Positions 19,203 to 26,668 of a DNA stretch of 34,439 nt are shown piece by piece (position 1 is the stretch's first letter; every line of letters begins with the position of its first letter). The stretch lies in the NCBI GenBank assembly GCA_024276095.1, contig JAJRXW010000056.1, positions 1 through 34,439 on the forward strand, read 5' to 3'. The notes beneath the pieces are model-generated. The model ran no database searches and had not been told where the DNA came from. It saw only the letters and a list, made by a program, of their open reading frames with translations. This DNA is from Gammaproteobacteria bacterium (lineage in GTDB: Bacteria > Pseudomonadota > Gammaproteobacteria > Steroidobacterales > GCA-2729495). A program made the translations under genes and the position numbers.

Positions 19203-20240
19203 GTGTCCTGCCGCTATATTCCATATGACCAGGTCGGCGATCATCCGCATATCATTGTAGATGGTGCGCCCTTGCCGTCGACCGTGCTGAACCTGTCGCA
19301 CTGGCCGGTCAATCGTACTCCGGAACATTTGCGCCGGGATACTTCGACCGAGACCGTGTTTGCCTGGCTTGACCAGTCCGAAGGACGCTGGCCGGTTGAA
19401 ATCGTTTCGAACAATCATTTCGATGAGGACGGACTGTTCAGCGTATTTGCCATGTGTGAGCCCGAGCTTGCGCTGGAACACCGGGAACTGCTGATCGATG
19501 CCTCCTATGCAGGAGATTTCGGCAGGTTCCGCTCTCCGGAGGCCGCCCGGCTGTGCTTCGTCCTGGAGGCCTACGGCTGTCATCTCTCGTCGCCTTTTCC
19601 CGCCGCAACCTTCGCCGGCGATGCAGCGGAGAATACCGCTGCGATGTATTTGCAAACGCTGGGCCTGTTGCCGGTATTGCTGGCCAGCCTGGATGCTTAT
19701 GAGTCTTTCTGGAAGGAACAGGATGCGCACCTGACAGAAAGCCTGCACTGGCTGGACAGTGGCCTGGTACAGGTCGAAGAGCTGCCGGAACATGACCTGG
19801 CTGTTGTTCGTATTCCGGATGAGCTGCCGTTGCGTCCGGTCAAGCGCTACTTTGAGACAGAGCTGGCGGCCGTGCATCCTTTTGCCATACACAAGGCAAC
19901 GGACTGCACGAGGCTGCTGCGCATCCAGGGCCGCAGGCTGGAGTTTCAATACCGGTATGAGACCTGGGTGCGGCTGGCTTCACGCCGCCCTGTGCTGCGT
20001 GTCCGTCTGGACCAGCTGTGCGCAGAGCTGAACCGGCTGGAAACCGGTGGAGACCGCTGGCAGCTCGACAAAGCGGACGATGTGATACCGCGGCTTCATC
20101 TCGACGGAAAAGGGCTGACAGGCATCGACAGCGACCGCGTTATCGATCTGCTGACCGAGCATCTCGCTCACCAGCCCGTAGCCTGGGATCCGTATGACTG
20201 GAAGCCGGCAGCGGGCCGGGAAACACAGGAACAGGGCTAA
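19203..20240 (+). CDS. DUF6687-like conserved hypothetical protein
   Basis: HIIVDGAPLPSTVLNLSHWPVNRTPEHLRRDTSTETVFAWL...SNNHFDEDGLFSVFAMCEPELAL; family name from memory, not searched. Confidence 0.6.
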   Translation: MSCRYIPYDQVGDHPHIIVDGAPLPSTVLNLSHWPVNRTPEHLRRDTSTETVFAWLDQSEGRWPVEIVSNNHFDEDGLFSVFAMCEPELALEHRELLIDASYAGDFGRFRSPEAARLCFVLEAYGCHLSSPFPAATFAGDAAENTAAMYLQTLGLLPVLLASLDAYESFWKEQDAHLTESLHWLDSGLVQVEELPEHDLAVVRIPDELPLRPVKRYFETELAAVHPFAIHKATDCTRLLRIQGRRLEFQYRYETWVRLASRRPVLRVRLDQLCAELNRLETGGDRWQLDKADDVIPRLHLDGKGLTGIDSDRVIDLLTEHLAHQPVAWDPYDWKPAAGRETQEQG

Positions 20241-20587
20241 CGGGCCTGCCTTAGCTCGGCGCAGTCCAAGCACTCCAGCGAGGCGGGACGTGCCTTCAGC
20301 CGTTCCGTGCTGATGGGTTCGCCACAGCTGATGCAATCGCCATAGGTGCCGGCTGCCAGCCTTTGCAGCGCTGCATCGATTGCCGCCAGTTCTTCTTTGG
20401 CCTCTGTTTCCAGTGCCGTCACGACCGCGACATTGCCCAGCTGGGCCGCCTGCTCGGAAGAGTCGGCATCGAGCGGGTCACGCGCGTGCTCGTGGATTAT
20501 TCTGACGCGTTTTTCAAGCTCCGCCTTGTGCTGAAGCAGCGATTCACGGATCGCTGCTTCAGCGGGTTCAATACGATCGTCGTTCAC
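20237..20587 (-). CDS. TraR/DksA-type C4 zinc finger protein
   Basis: ALQRLAAGTYGDCISCGEPISTERLKARPASLECLDCAELRQ. Confidence 0.9.
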   Translation of the reverse strand: MNDDRIEPAEAAIRESLLQHKAELEKRVRIIHEHARDPLDADSSEQAAQLGNVAVVTALETEAKEELAAIDAALQRLAAGTYGDCISCGEPISTERLKARPASLECLDCAELRQAR

Positions 20588-20606
20588 ATCATGCTCCGGG
20601 TGCGGG

Positions 20607-21218
20607 TCAGGCCGAGGGCTGGTTCAGCAACGACATTCGTACCAGGTCTGCCAGCGATTTTGACCCCATTTTTTCCATGACCCGGGCACGGTGAATTTCC
20701 ACCGTTCTCTGGCTGAGGTCCAGGTCCATGGCGATGACCTTGTTGGCCAGCCCGCGAACCACGCAGTCCATGACCTCTTTTTCCCTGGGCGTCAGTGTGG
20801 CGTAGCGTTGCTGCACGGCCCGCTTGCGCTGCTCTTCGGTGCGATGCTCCGAATCCCAGTTAAGCGCCCGGTTGATTCGATCCAGCAGCTCCTGGTCTCG
20901 AAAAGGTTTCTGGATGAAGTCAAACGCACCGTCCTGCATCGCTTCAACGGCCATCGGGACATCGCCATGCCCGGTGACGAAAGTGATCGGCATCGCGCAC
21001 TGCAGCTCGATCAGCTTTTTTTGCAGCTCCAGGCCGCTCATGCCGGGCATTCGAATGTCGAGGATGATACAGCCCATCCAGTCCGGGCTGTATTCGTCAA
21101 GAAAGTCCTGGGCCGATTCGAACAGCTTTGCCTGGAGTCCGATGGACTTCAGTAACAGGGCCAGCGAGTCGCGAACGGCTTTATCGTCATCAACAACGTA
21201 AACACATTGGTCGGCCAT
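20607..21218 (-). CDS. fixJ: FixJ/TtrR-like response regulator
   Basis: MADQCVYVVDDDKAVRDSLALLL...LDIRMPGMSGLELQKKL...LTPREKEVMDCVVRGLANKVIAMDLDLSQRTVEIHRARVMEKM. Confidence 0.9.
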   Translation of the reverse strand: MADQCVYVVDDDKAVRDSLALLLKSIGLQAKLFESAQDFLDEYSPDWMGCIILDIRMPGMSGLELQKKLIELQCAMPITFVTGHGDVPMAVEAMQDGAFDFIQKPFRDQELLDRINRALNWDSEHRTEEQRKRAVQQRYATLTPREKEVMDCVVRGLANKVIAMDLDLSQRTVEIHRARVMEKMGSKSLADLVRMSLLNQPSA

Positions 21219-21225
21219 CTGATGC

Positions 21226-22455
21226 CTACTCCCCTGCTGCAGCCGGATTATCGTCGGGCGTGACGTTGGTCGGCAGCGTAAAAAAGAAAGTCGCCCCGAT
21301 ACCGGGATTATCACCGGATTTCGGATTGTTGTAGTAGTCCAGTTTACCGCCATGTGTCGAAATGATCGAACGGCAAATGGCCAGCCCCATGCCCATGCCG
21401 AGTTTTTTGGTCGTAAAAAAGGGTGTAAACAGTTTTTTCTGTGCCTCTTCGCTGACACCTTGGCCCCGGTCGGAGATATCGAACCGCACCATTTCCGCAC
21501 TCTCCAGATAGACGTTCAGGCCAAGCTTGCGCTGCCCCACAGGGGTTTCGGCCATGGCATCCACACCGTTTCGCAACAGGTTCAGGATCACCTGCTGGAT
21601 CTGCACGCCGTCAACGGTCAGTTTCGGCAAATCGTCGGCCACGTTAATCGTCAGCTCCACGCTGTTGGCATTCGCATCCAGCTCCGCCAGCGCCAGTATT
21701 TCCTGGATCAGGCTGTGGATATTGACCGCACCCCGCGCAAATTCCCTGCTGCGGGTGAAATGCCGCATTCTCTGGATGACTTCTCCCGCCCGGTGCGCCT
21801 GTACGCCGATTTCCTCCAGGGCGCTGGTGATGTCATCGCGATTGTCCCGGTCCTGGTTGAGCAGGCGGACGCATGCCGCCGTATAGGTAGCGATGGCGCT
21901 GAGTGGCTGGTTGACTTCATGGGCGATCGCCGCTGCCATCTCTCCCATGGTTGTCAGCCGGCTGGTATGCATCATCTGTTCGCGATGCCGGAGGGCTTCT
22001 TCCTGGATTCGTTTTTCCTCCGACAGGTCGCGCATCAGGCCGACGAATCGTATCCGGTTGTTGACCCGGGCTTCGCCAACCGACAGCGCCGCGGGAAATG
22101 TGCTGCCGTCCCGATGGCTGGCACGCACCTCCCGGCCGATTCCGATGATCTTGCGCACCCCGGTCTCGACGTACTTCCTGACGTACTCGTCATGATGTTC
22201 CGCATCTGCCCCCTGAACCAGGCAGTTCAGGGACTTTCCCAGCACTTCCACGCTCGAATAGCCGAACATCTGCTCCGCTGCCTTGTTGAAGCGGATGATG
22301 ATGCCTTTCCTGTTGCAGACTACAATCGCATCGACGGTTGCATCGAGCAGCGCTTCGAATTCCGCTGCTGCCAGGTCGGTTTCGAAGTCCCGGCTCGGAG
22401 CTGCCTGGCCCGATTGCTCGGGCAGAGAGGTGTTGCTGGCCGTCTCCTTGTCCAT
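21226..22455 (-). CDS. fixL: FixL-like PAS sensor histidine kinase
   Basis: PAS domain with EHHDEYVRKYVETGVRKIIGIGREVRASHRDGSTFPAALSVGE; MGEMAAAIAHEVNQPLSAIATY H-box. Confidence 0.9.
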   Translation of the reverse strand: MDKETASNTSLPEQSGQAAPSRDFETDLAAAEFEALLDATVDAIVVCNRKGIIIRFNKAAEQMFGYSSVEVLGKSLNCLVQGADAEHHDEYVRKYVETGVRKIIGIGREVRASHRDGSTFPAALSVGEARVNNRIRFVGLMRDLSEEKRIQEEALRHREQMMHTSRLTTMGEMAAAIAHEVNQPLSAIATYTAACVRLLNQDRDNRDDITSALEEIGVQAHRAGEVIQRMRHFTRSREFARGAVNIHSLIQEILALAELDANANSVELTINVADDLPKLTVDGVQIQQVILNLLRNGVDAMAETPVGQRKLGLNVYLESAEMVRFDISDRGQGVSEEAQKKLFTPFFTTKKLGMGMGLAICRSIISTHGGKLDYYNNPKSGDNPGIGATFFFTLPTNVTPDDNPAAAGE

Positions 22456-22539
22456 ATGCGCTCAACGAAATACCGGGGATTCGATACCCCATTCTATCAA
22501 GATGAGCGTTGATTGCAGGAAGAGATCGGAAAAATAAGG

Positions 22540-22591
22540 AGGATAAGCGCCAATATCGAATGTATGGACGGGGGAGCTTGGCGCCTATCCT
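22540..22591. repeat. Imperfect 14-bp dyad in the fixL/moaD divergent intergenic region
   Basis: aggataagcgccaa ... ttggcgcctatcct, 13/14 complementary, 24-nt loop. Confidence 0.7.
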
Positions 22592-22873
22592 CAGAACCTG
22601 GGCCAGCTGACTATGGTCAGCCGGATGGTTTGTCTTTCATAATCCAAGCACGATTCTCGCCGCAAACCGGTGTTCATGGTTATTCGGTGATTTGCTTACG
22701 GGCCTTCGGAAAATACTTATTGACGACGTGGATAGAAGCGATGGGCGGGCTTGTGTGCGCTGCAAACAATACCGTCGGCGCGCCCGCCCGGAACCGGCCT
22801 GGCCCTGTTTGCCGCCTGATCGCGCTGCTATGATCCATTTTCAAGAGCGGTCAACGGCGTGATTGGTGACATC

Positions 22874-23113
22874 ATGATTCGTATACGGGTCGAATTTTTC
22901 GCCATGCTCAGAGAGCATGCAGGCAGGGCCAATGAAGATATCGAAACGGATGCCGGTACGGCGGCGGAGCTGTACGCGGAACTGTCCGGCCGTCATTCAT
23001 TTCCTGCGATCGGCAGTATGAAGGTGGCGATCAACCAGGAGTTTGCCGACTTGGACAGCCGTCTGGCCGACGGCGATGCGGTGGTGTTCATCCCGCCGGT
23101 GGCCGGCGGATGA
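22874..23113 (+). CDS. moaD: molybdopterin synthase small subunit
   Basis: MIRIRVEFFAMLREHAGRANEDIE...GDAVVFIPPVAGG, C-terminal GG. Confidence 0.93.
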   Translation: MIRIRVEFFAMLREHAGRANEDIETDAGTAAELYAELSGRHSFPAIGSMKVAINQEFADLDSRLADGDAVVFIPPVAGG

Positions 23114-23523
23114 GCAGTTTCGGCTTTTCCGCCGATCCCCTGGATCCGGCGCGCTACCGGCAATTGCTGATCGACGATGCCTGTGGCGGTTTCGTCAGCT
23201 TCGAAGGCTGGGTCCGGAACCATAACGACAACCGGCCGGTAGTCCGGCTCGAATACCAGGCATATGAGGAACTGGGGCGCAAGGAAGGACAACGGGTGCT
23301 GGAAGAGGCCCGGCAGAAGTTCGAGATCAGCAGTGCCTTATGCGTTCACCGGGTCGGTGCGCTTGAAATCGGCGATATGGCCGTATGGGTGGGGGTCAGC
23401 GCGCACCATCGCGATGCGGCCTTCAAGGCCTGCCGCTATATTATCGACGAGATCAAGCACCGTGTGCCGATCTGGAAAAAGGAACACTACGCGGACGGCG
23501 ATTCAGGCTGGATCAACTGCTAA
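23110..23523 (+). CDS. moaE: molybdopterin synthase catalytic subunit
   Basis: GGFVSFEGWVRNHNDNRPVVRLEYQAYEELGRKEG..., AAFKACRYIIDEIKHRVPIWKKEHY. Confidence 0.96.
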   Translation: MSSFGFSADPLDPARYRQLLIDDACGGFVSFEGWVRNHNDNRPVVRLEYQAYEELGRKEGQRVLEEARQKFEISSALCVHRVGALEIGDMAVWVGVSAHHRDAAFKACRYIIDEIKHRVPIWKKEHYADGDSGWINC

Positions 23524-23534
23524 CTAAACAGCAG

Positions 23535-23682
23535 TCCGGTATCGGGATCGGTGCAGGCGGCGTGGGCCGCTTGTGCCGAGACCCGCCGTGAACCCATCCA
23601 TGGGGGCTTGCGTCCCGCGTCCATGCGGGACACAGTCTCGGCACAAGCGGCCCACGCCGCCTGCACCGATCCCGATACCGGA
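23535..23682. repeat. Perfect 48-bp inverted repeat (arms 23535-23582 and 23635-23682, 52-nt spacer)
   Basis: tccggtatcgggatcggtgcaggcggcgtgggccgcttgtgccgagac is the exact reverse complement of the right arm. Confidence 0.98.
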
Positions 23683-23698
23683 TGACCGGTGGAGGACG

Positions 23699-24547
23699 CT
23701 ACTGGCGTTGCCGTTCTCTTTCGATGAGTTCCCCGGCGACAGCCAGCTGATCGTCGAAACTCTTGACCTCCGGTCCGTCAATGGTGTACTTGCCGTTGAC
23801 AACCAGCAGCGGCACACCCCTGACACGATAACGGCGGGTGAGATTCCTGGCCCGCTTGAGTTTGCTTTCCACTGCGAAAGACCGGAATGTCTGGTTGAAC
23901 TGCTCGGATGACACGCCAAACTCTGCAAACAGTTTCTCGATTTCGCCCTGGTCGGTCAGTTTTTTACCGTTCTGGTGCATTTCCTTGAATATGGCGGAAT
24001 GCATTTCTTCCAGTTTTCCGAGCGCTTCGGCGGTATAAAAAATCCGTGCATGTATCTCGTTGGTCGGGTTCCACATCACGGGAATGGTCACCAGGCGCAC
24101 ATCGTCGGGCAGTGTCTGGCGCCAGTTTGCCAGCACCGGTTCGAAGTTATAGCAGTGTGGGCAACCGTACCAGAAGACTTCGGCAACTTCGATGATGCCC
24201 GGCGGGCTGCTGGTGCCCTGCGAGGTGGTCAGGATCGTGAAATGGCGTCCTGGCTCGTATTTCCAGTCAACGGTTTTCGGTGCGGCGGCGGGCGGTGTGG
24301 CGTCCGCCAGCACGATTTCCGATCCTGAGTCAGCCGTTGGCACCGGTTCGGTCCCAGCCGATTCCTCAACCGCTTCCATCACCGCGGCGGCATCGGCCGG
24401 CTGCGGTGCTGCGGTATCGGCGGGCTGCTCGGCGGCGGCCGCCGGCGCGGCTTCCGGTGCAGCTGTGGGCTCGGGTTCGTTTCCGCAGCCTGTCAGCGTA
24501 ACGGCCAGAAGAACCAAGCATGAAACCAAAGTGATTCGTGAAATCAT
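23699..24547 (-). CDS. dsbA: thiol:disulfide interchange protein DsbA family, predicted lipoprotein with Ala/Pro-rich linker
   Basis: Lipobox LAVTLTGC, low-complexity linker, VAEVFWYGCPHCYNFEP active site (CPHC). Confidence 0.9.
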   Translation of the reverse strand: MISRITLVSCLVLLAVTLTGCGNEPEPTAAPEAAPAAAAEQPADTAAPQPADAAAVMEAVEESAGTEPVPTADSGSEIVLADATPPAAAPKTVDWKYEPGRHFTILTTSQGTSSPPGIIEVAEVFWYGCPHCYNFEPVLANWRQTLPDDVRLVTIPVMWNPTNEIHARIFYTAEALGKLEEMHSAIFKEMHQNGKKLTDQGEIEKLFAEFGVSSEQFNQTFRSFAVESKLKRARNLTRRYRVRGVPLLVVNGKYTIDGPEVKSFDDQLAVAGELIERERQRQ

Positions 24548-24616
24548 AGTGACACCCTCTGTCTGGTGTGAAGTCCGGGGCGCTTAACGCAGCCCTTGGA
24601 TAGCAGCCCTTGGATA

Positions 24617-25252
24617 TTAGCGCAGCCCCTGGATATATGAGGCGACAGCCTTGATCTCTTCGTCGGTCATCAAAGCGGCAATATTGCGCATCATCTGGGA
24701 GGCATCTGTCTTGCGCTGACCGCTCCTGAAGGCATTCAGTTGCGCTGTCGTATAGGCGGCATGCTGGCCGGCCAGTCGCGGGTATCCCGCCGGGCCGTTA
24801 CCGGTACCGGTCGGGCCGTGGCAGGCGGCGCAGGCACTGACACCGGTTTTCGGGTTGCCGCCCCGATAAAGCCGTTCGCCACTGACTGCCAGCGCGGCAT
24901 CGGCGGTTCCTCCGGCCGGTGTCTGGGCGGAGAAATAGGCTGCCAGGTCGTTCATGTCCTGCTCTGTCAGCATGGCCGCCTGGCCGCTCATGAGCGGGTT
25001 ATTTCGCTCCCCGGTTTTAAAGGTTTTCAGGGCGTTGACTATGTAATTCGCATGCTGCCCGGCGAGCACGGGCCATTCGGCGTTGATGCTGTTGCCGTCC
25101 TGTCCGTGGCAGGCCGCGCAGGCGACCGACTTGGATTTGCCGGCTTCGATGGAGCCCTCCGCCAGTGCCGAAGATATACCGGCCAGCATGAAAATCAGGC
25201 TGACTGCCGCCACGCCGGTTCGGTGAATGCGGGCTGAATTCTCGTTTTTCAC
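24617..25252 (-). CDS. cytochrome c4 (diheme)
   Basis: Two CXXCH motifs (CAACHGQDG, CAACHGPTG), duplicated domains; conserved order dsbA-cc4-engB. Confidence 0.93.
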   Translation of the reverse strand: MKNENSARIHRTGVAAVSLIFMLAGISSALAEGSIEAGKSKSVACAACHGQDGNSINAEWPVLAGQHANYIVNALKTFKTGERNNPLMSGQAAMLTEQDMNDLAAYFSAQTPAGGTADAALAVSGERLYRGGNPKTGVSACAACHGPTGTGNGPAGYPRLAGQHAAYTTAQLNAFRSGQRKTDASQMMRNIAALMTDEEIKAVASYIQGLR

Positions 25253-25393
25253 TTTTGCATACCTGTCCTGAAGTAAAAATTTCCGGGTGAAAGTCGTGCT
25301 AATATCGTCGTGCTGCAACCCTGTGCAGCAACCCGGGGTGCCGCGCATTCTACACTAATTTCTTTGACGCTTTTTGAGCTGGCAAACACATAT

Positions 25394-26023
25394 ATGTCTG
25401 TCTTTCCGGATGCCCGATTCCTCACCAGCGCTCATTTGCCCGAGCAGTTCGTGCCCGATACGGGCGCCGAGGTGGCTTTTGCCGGGCGATCCAACGCCGG
25501 CAAGTCCAGTGCAATCAACACCATCGTCAATCGCAAAGGGTTTGCGCGTACCAGCAAAAGCCCCGGGCGTACCCAGCTGATCAATTTTTTCGAGCTGGCC
25601 GCAGGCCGGCGCCTGGTCGATCTGCCGGGCTATGGATATGCCCGGGTTGCAAAGTCGCTGCAACGGCACTGGCGGGAACTGATGGGGGAATACTTCTGCA
25701 ACCGCGAATCCCTGTCAGGCCTGATCCTGGTGGTGGACGTCCGGCGGCTGCTCGGTGATTTCGACTGGCAGATGGTGGACTGGTGCGCCGAGGTGGGCTG
25801 TCCGATCCATGTGCTTTTGACCAAAGCCGACAAGCTGAAACGTGCCCAGGCGGCTAAGGCACTGGCGACGGTCAAGCAGGAACTCGCCGGGGCGGCAACG
25901 CTGCAGCTTTTTTCCGCGCTGCGGCCGCAAGGCACCGATACGGCGCGTACCCGCCTGCAGGACATGCTGGGCAGTGCCGGCGAGGGTGTGGCCCGGGCCT
26001 CCGGCGCTGCTTCTGAAGTCTGA
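25394..26023 (+). CDS. engB: ribosome biogenesis GTP-binding protein YihA/YsxC
   Basis: FAGRSNAGKSSAINTIVNRKGFARTSKSPGRTQLINFFEL, VDLPGYGYARV, LLTKADKL. Confidence 0.96.
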   Translation: MSVFPDARFLTSAHLPEQFVPDTGAEVAFAGRSNAGKSSAINTIVNRKGFARTSKSPGRTQLINFFELAAGRRLVDLPGYGYARVAKSLQRHWRELMGEYFCNRESLSGLILVVDVRRLLGDFDWQMVDWCAEVGCPIHVLLTKADKLKRAQAAKALATVKQELAGAATLQLFSALRPQGTDTARTRLQDMLGSAGEGVARASGAASEV

Positions 26024-26076
26024 GCGAGGGCCTGGGGGCGAGCCGGCAATGAAAATGGCGCCGTAATAACGGCGCC

Positions 26077-26122
26077 AAAAAAAAGGCCCCGGGCACAGTT
26101 TTCAGGGGGAGTGCCCGGGGCC
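26077..26122 (-). terminator. Rho-independent terminator on minus strand
   Basis: GGCCCCGGGCAC-TCCCCCTGAAAACT-GTGCCCGGGGCC-TTTTTTTT. Confidence 0.92.
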
Positions 26123-26201
26123 GACAGTCCACCGGCTTGGGGAAACCGGCTTGATTGTCACCCGCTTAGGGAGGATAGCGGGGGTGTGCATTCCGCACCC
26201 A
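26077..26201 (-). ncRNA. Candidate trans-acting sRNA at the spf/ErsA locus (polA-engB intergenic), ~125 nt
   Basis: Minus strand: sigmaE-like promoter GGAACTT-N16-TCCAA, three compact hairpins with C-rich loops, then 12-bp GC terminator stem plus T8; synteny with Spot 42 (E. coli) and ErsA (P. aeruginosa). Confidence 0.7.
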
Positions 26202-26206
26202 TATGG

Positions 26207-26234
26207 TTGGAACCGCCGTTGCAGAAAAAGTTCC
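26207..26234 (-). promoter_or_regulatory. sigmaE/AlgU-like promoter of the candidate sRNA
   Basis: -35 GGAACTT (26234-26228), 16-nt spacer, -10 TCCAA (26211-26207). Confidence 0.65.
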
Positions 26235-26322
26235 GCAACAGTGCCGGTCGGGCGCCGATCGTTTCGGCAGTGTCCAAATTCATCGGGATCGAGCCGCCGA
26301 CAGGAATCCGGCAGCAAACGCA

Positions 26323-26407
26323 GGCAGTACCTGGGGGCTCCCCTTTGGAGGGAATAAAGCGGACCGCAGGGAGCCATCCCGACAAAGGGGAGGCGCCAGG
26401 TGCTGCC
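26323..26407. repeat. Long-hairpin element, copy 2 (25-nt arms 22/25 complementary, 35-nt core 26348-26382)
   Basis: Core identical to copy 1; different arm sequence. Confidence 0.95.
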
Positions 26408-26475
26408 GAACGATTGGCACGATCATCCGGCTCATGACGCAGCGCCCAAACCTCAAAATGGCGGCAAGCCCCCCG

Positions 26476-26560
26476 AGGAAGCGCACTGGTTGCCCTTTCC
26501 GGCGGATGGCTCCCTGCGGTCCGCCTTATTCCGCCTCCAAGGGCAACCAGCACGCTTCCT
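26476..26560. repeat. Long-hairpin element, copy 3 (inverted orientation; 22-nt arms 20/22 complementary)
   Basis: Reverse complement of core ggaggcggaataaggcggaccgcagggagccatccgccgga closely matches cores 1/2. Confidence 0.9.
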
Positions 26561-26668
26561 CTGACATCGGTGGTCAACCCCCATGTTTCGGCGCAGCAAG
26601 ACCGGACACTGCCGGAACGATCGGTTTCAGCCTGATACAACCAGGCCGATACAACCGCCCCAATACAA

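Larger units (their letters stand above)
26255..26624. repeat. 370-bp non-coding region bounded by 21-bp inverted repeats (20/21) and containing two long-hairpin elements
   Basis: ccgatcgtttcggcagtgtcc (26255-26275) versus ggacactgccggaacgatcgg (26604-26624). Confidence 0.75.

Noticed and set aside
22513-22833. 106-aa ORF in the fixL/moaD gap
   Set aside because: No recognisable domain, poor composition and no convincing RBS; treated as non-coding
26057-26076. ggcgccgtaataacggcgcc hairpin considered as engB terminator
   Set aside because: On the plus strand it is followed by A8, not a U-tract; the U-tract belongs to the minus-strand terminator
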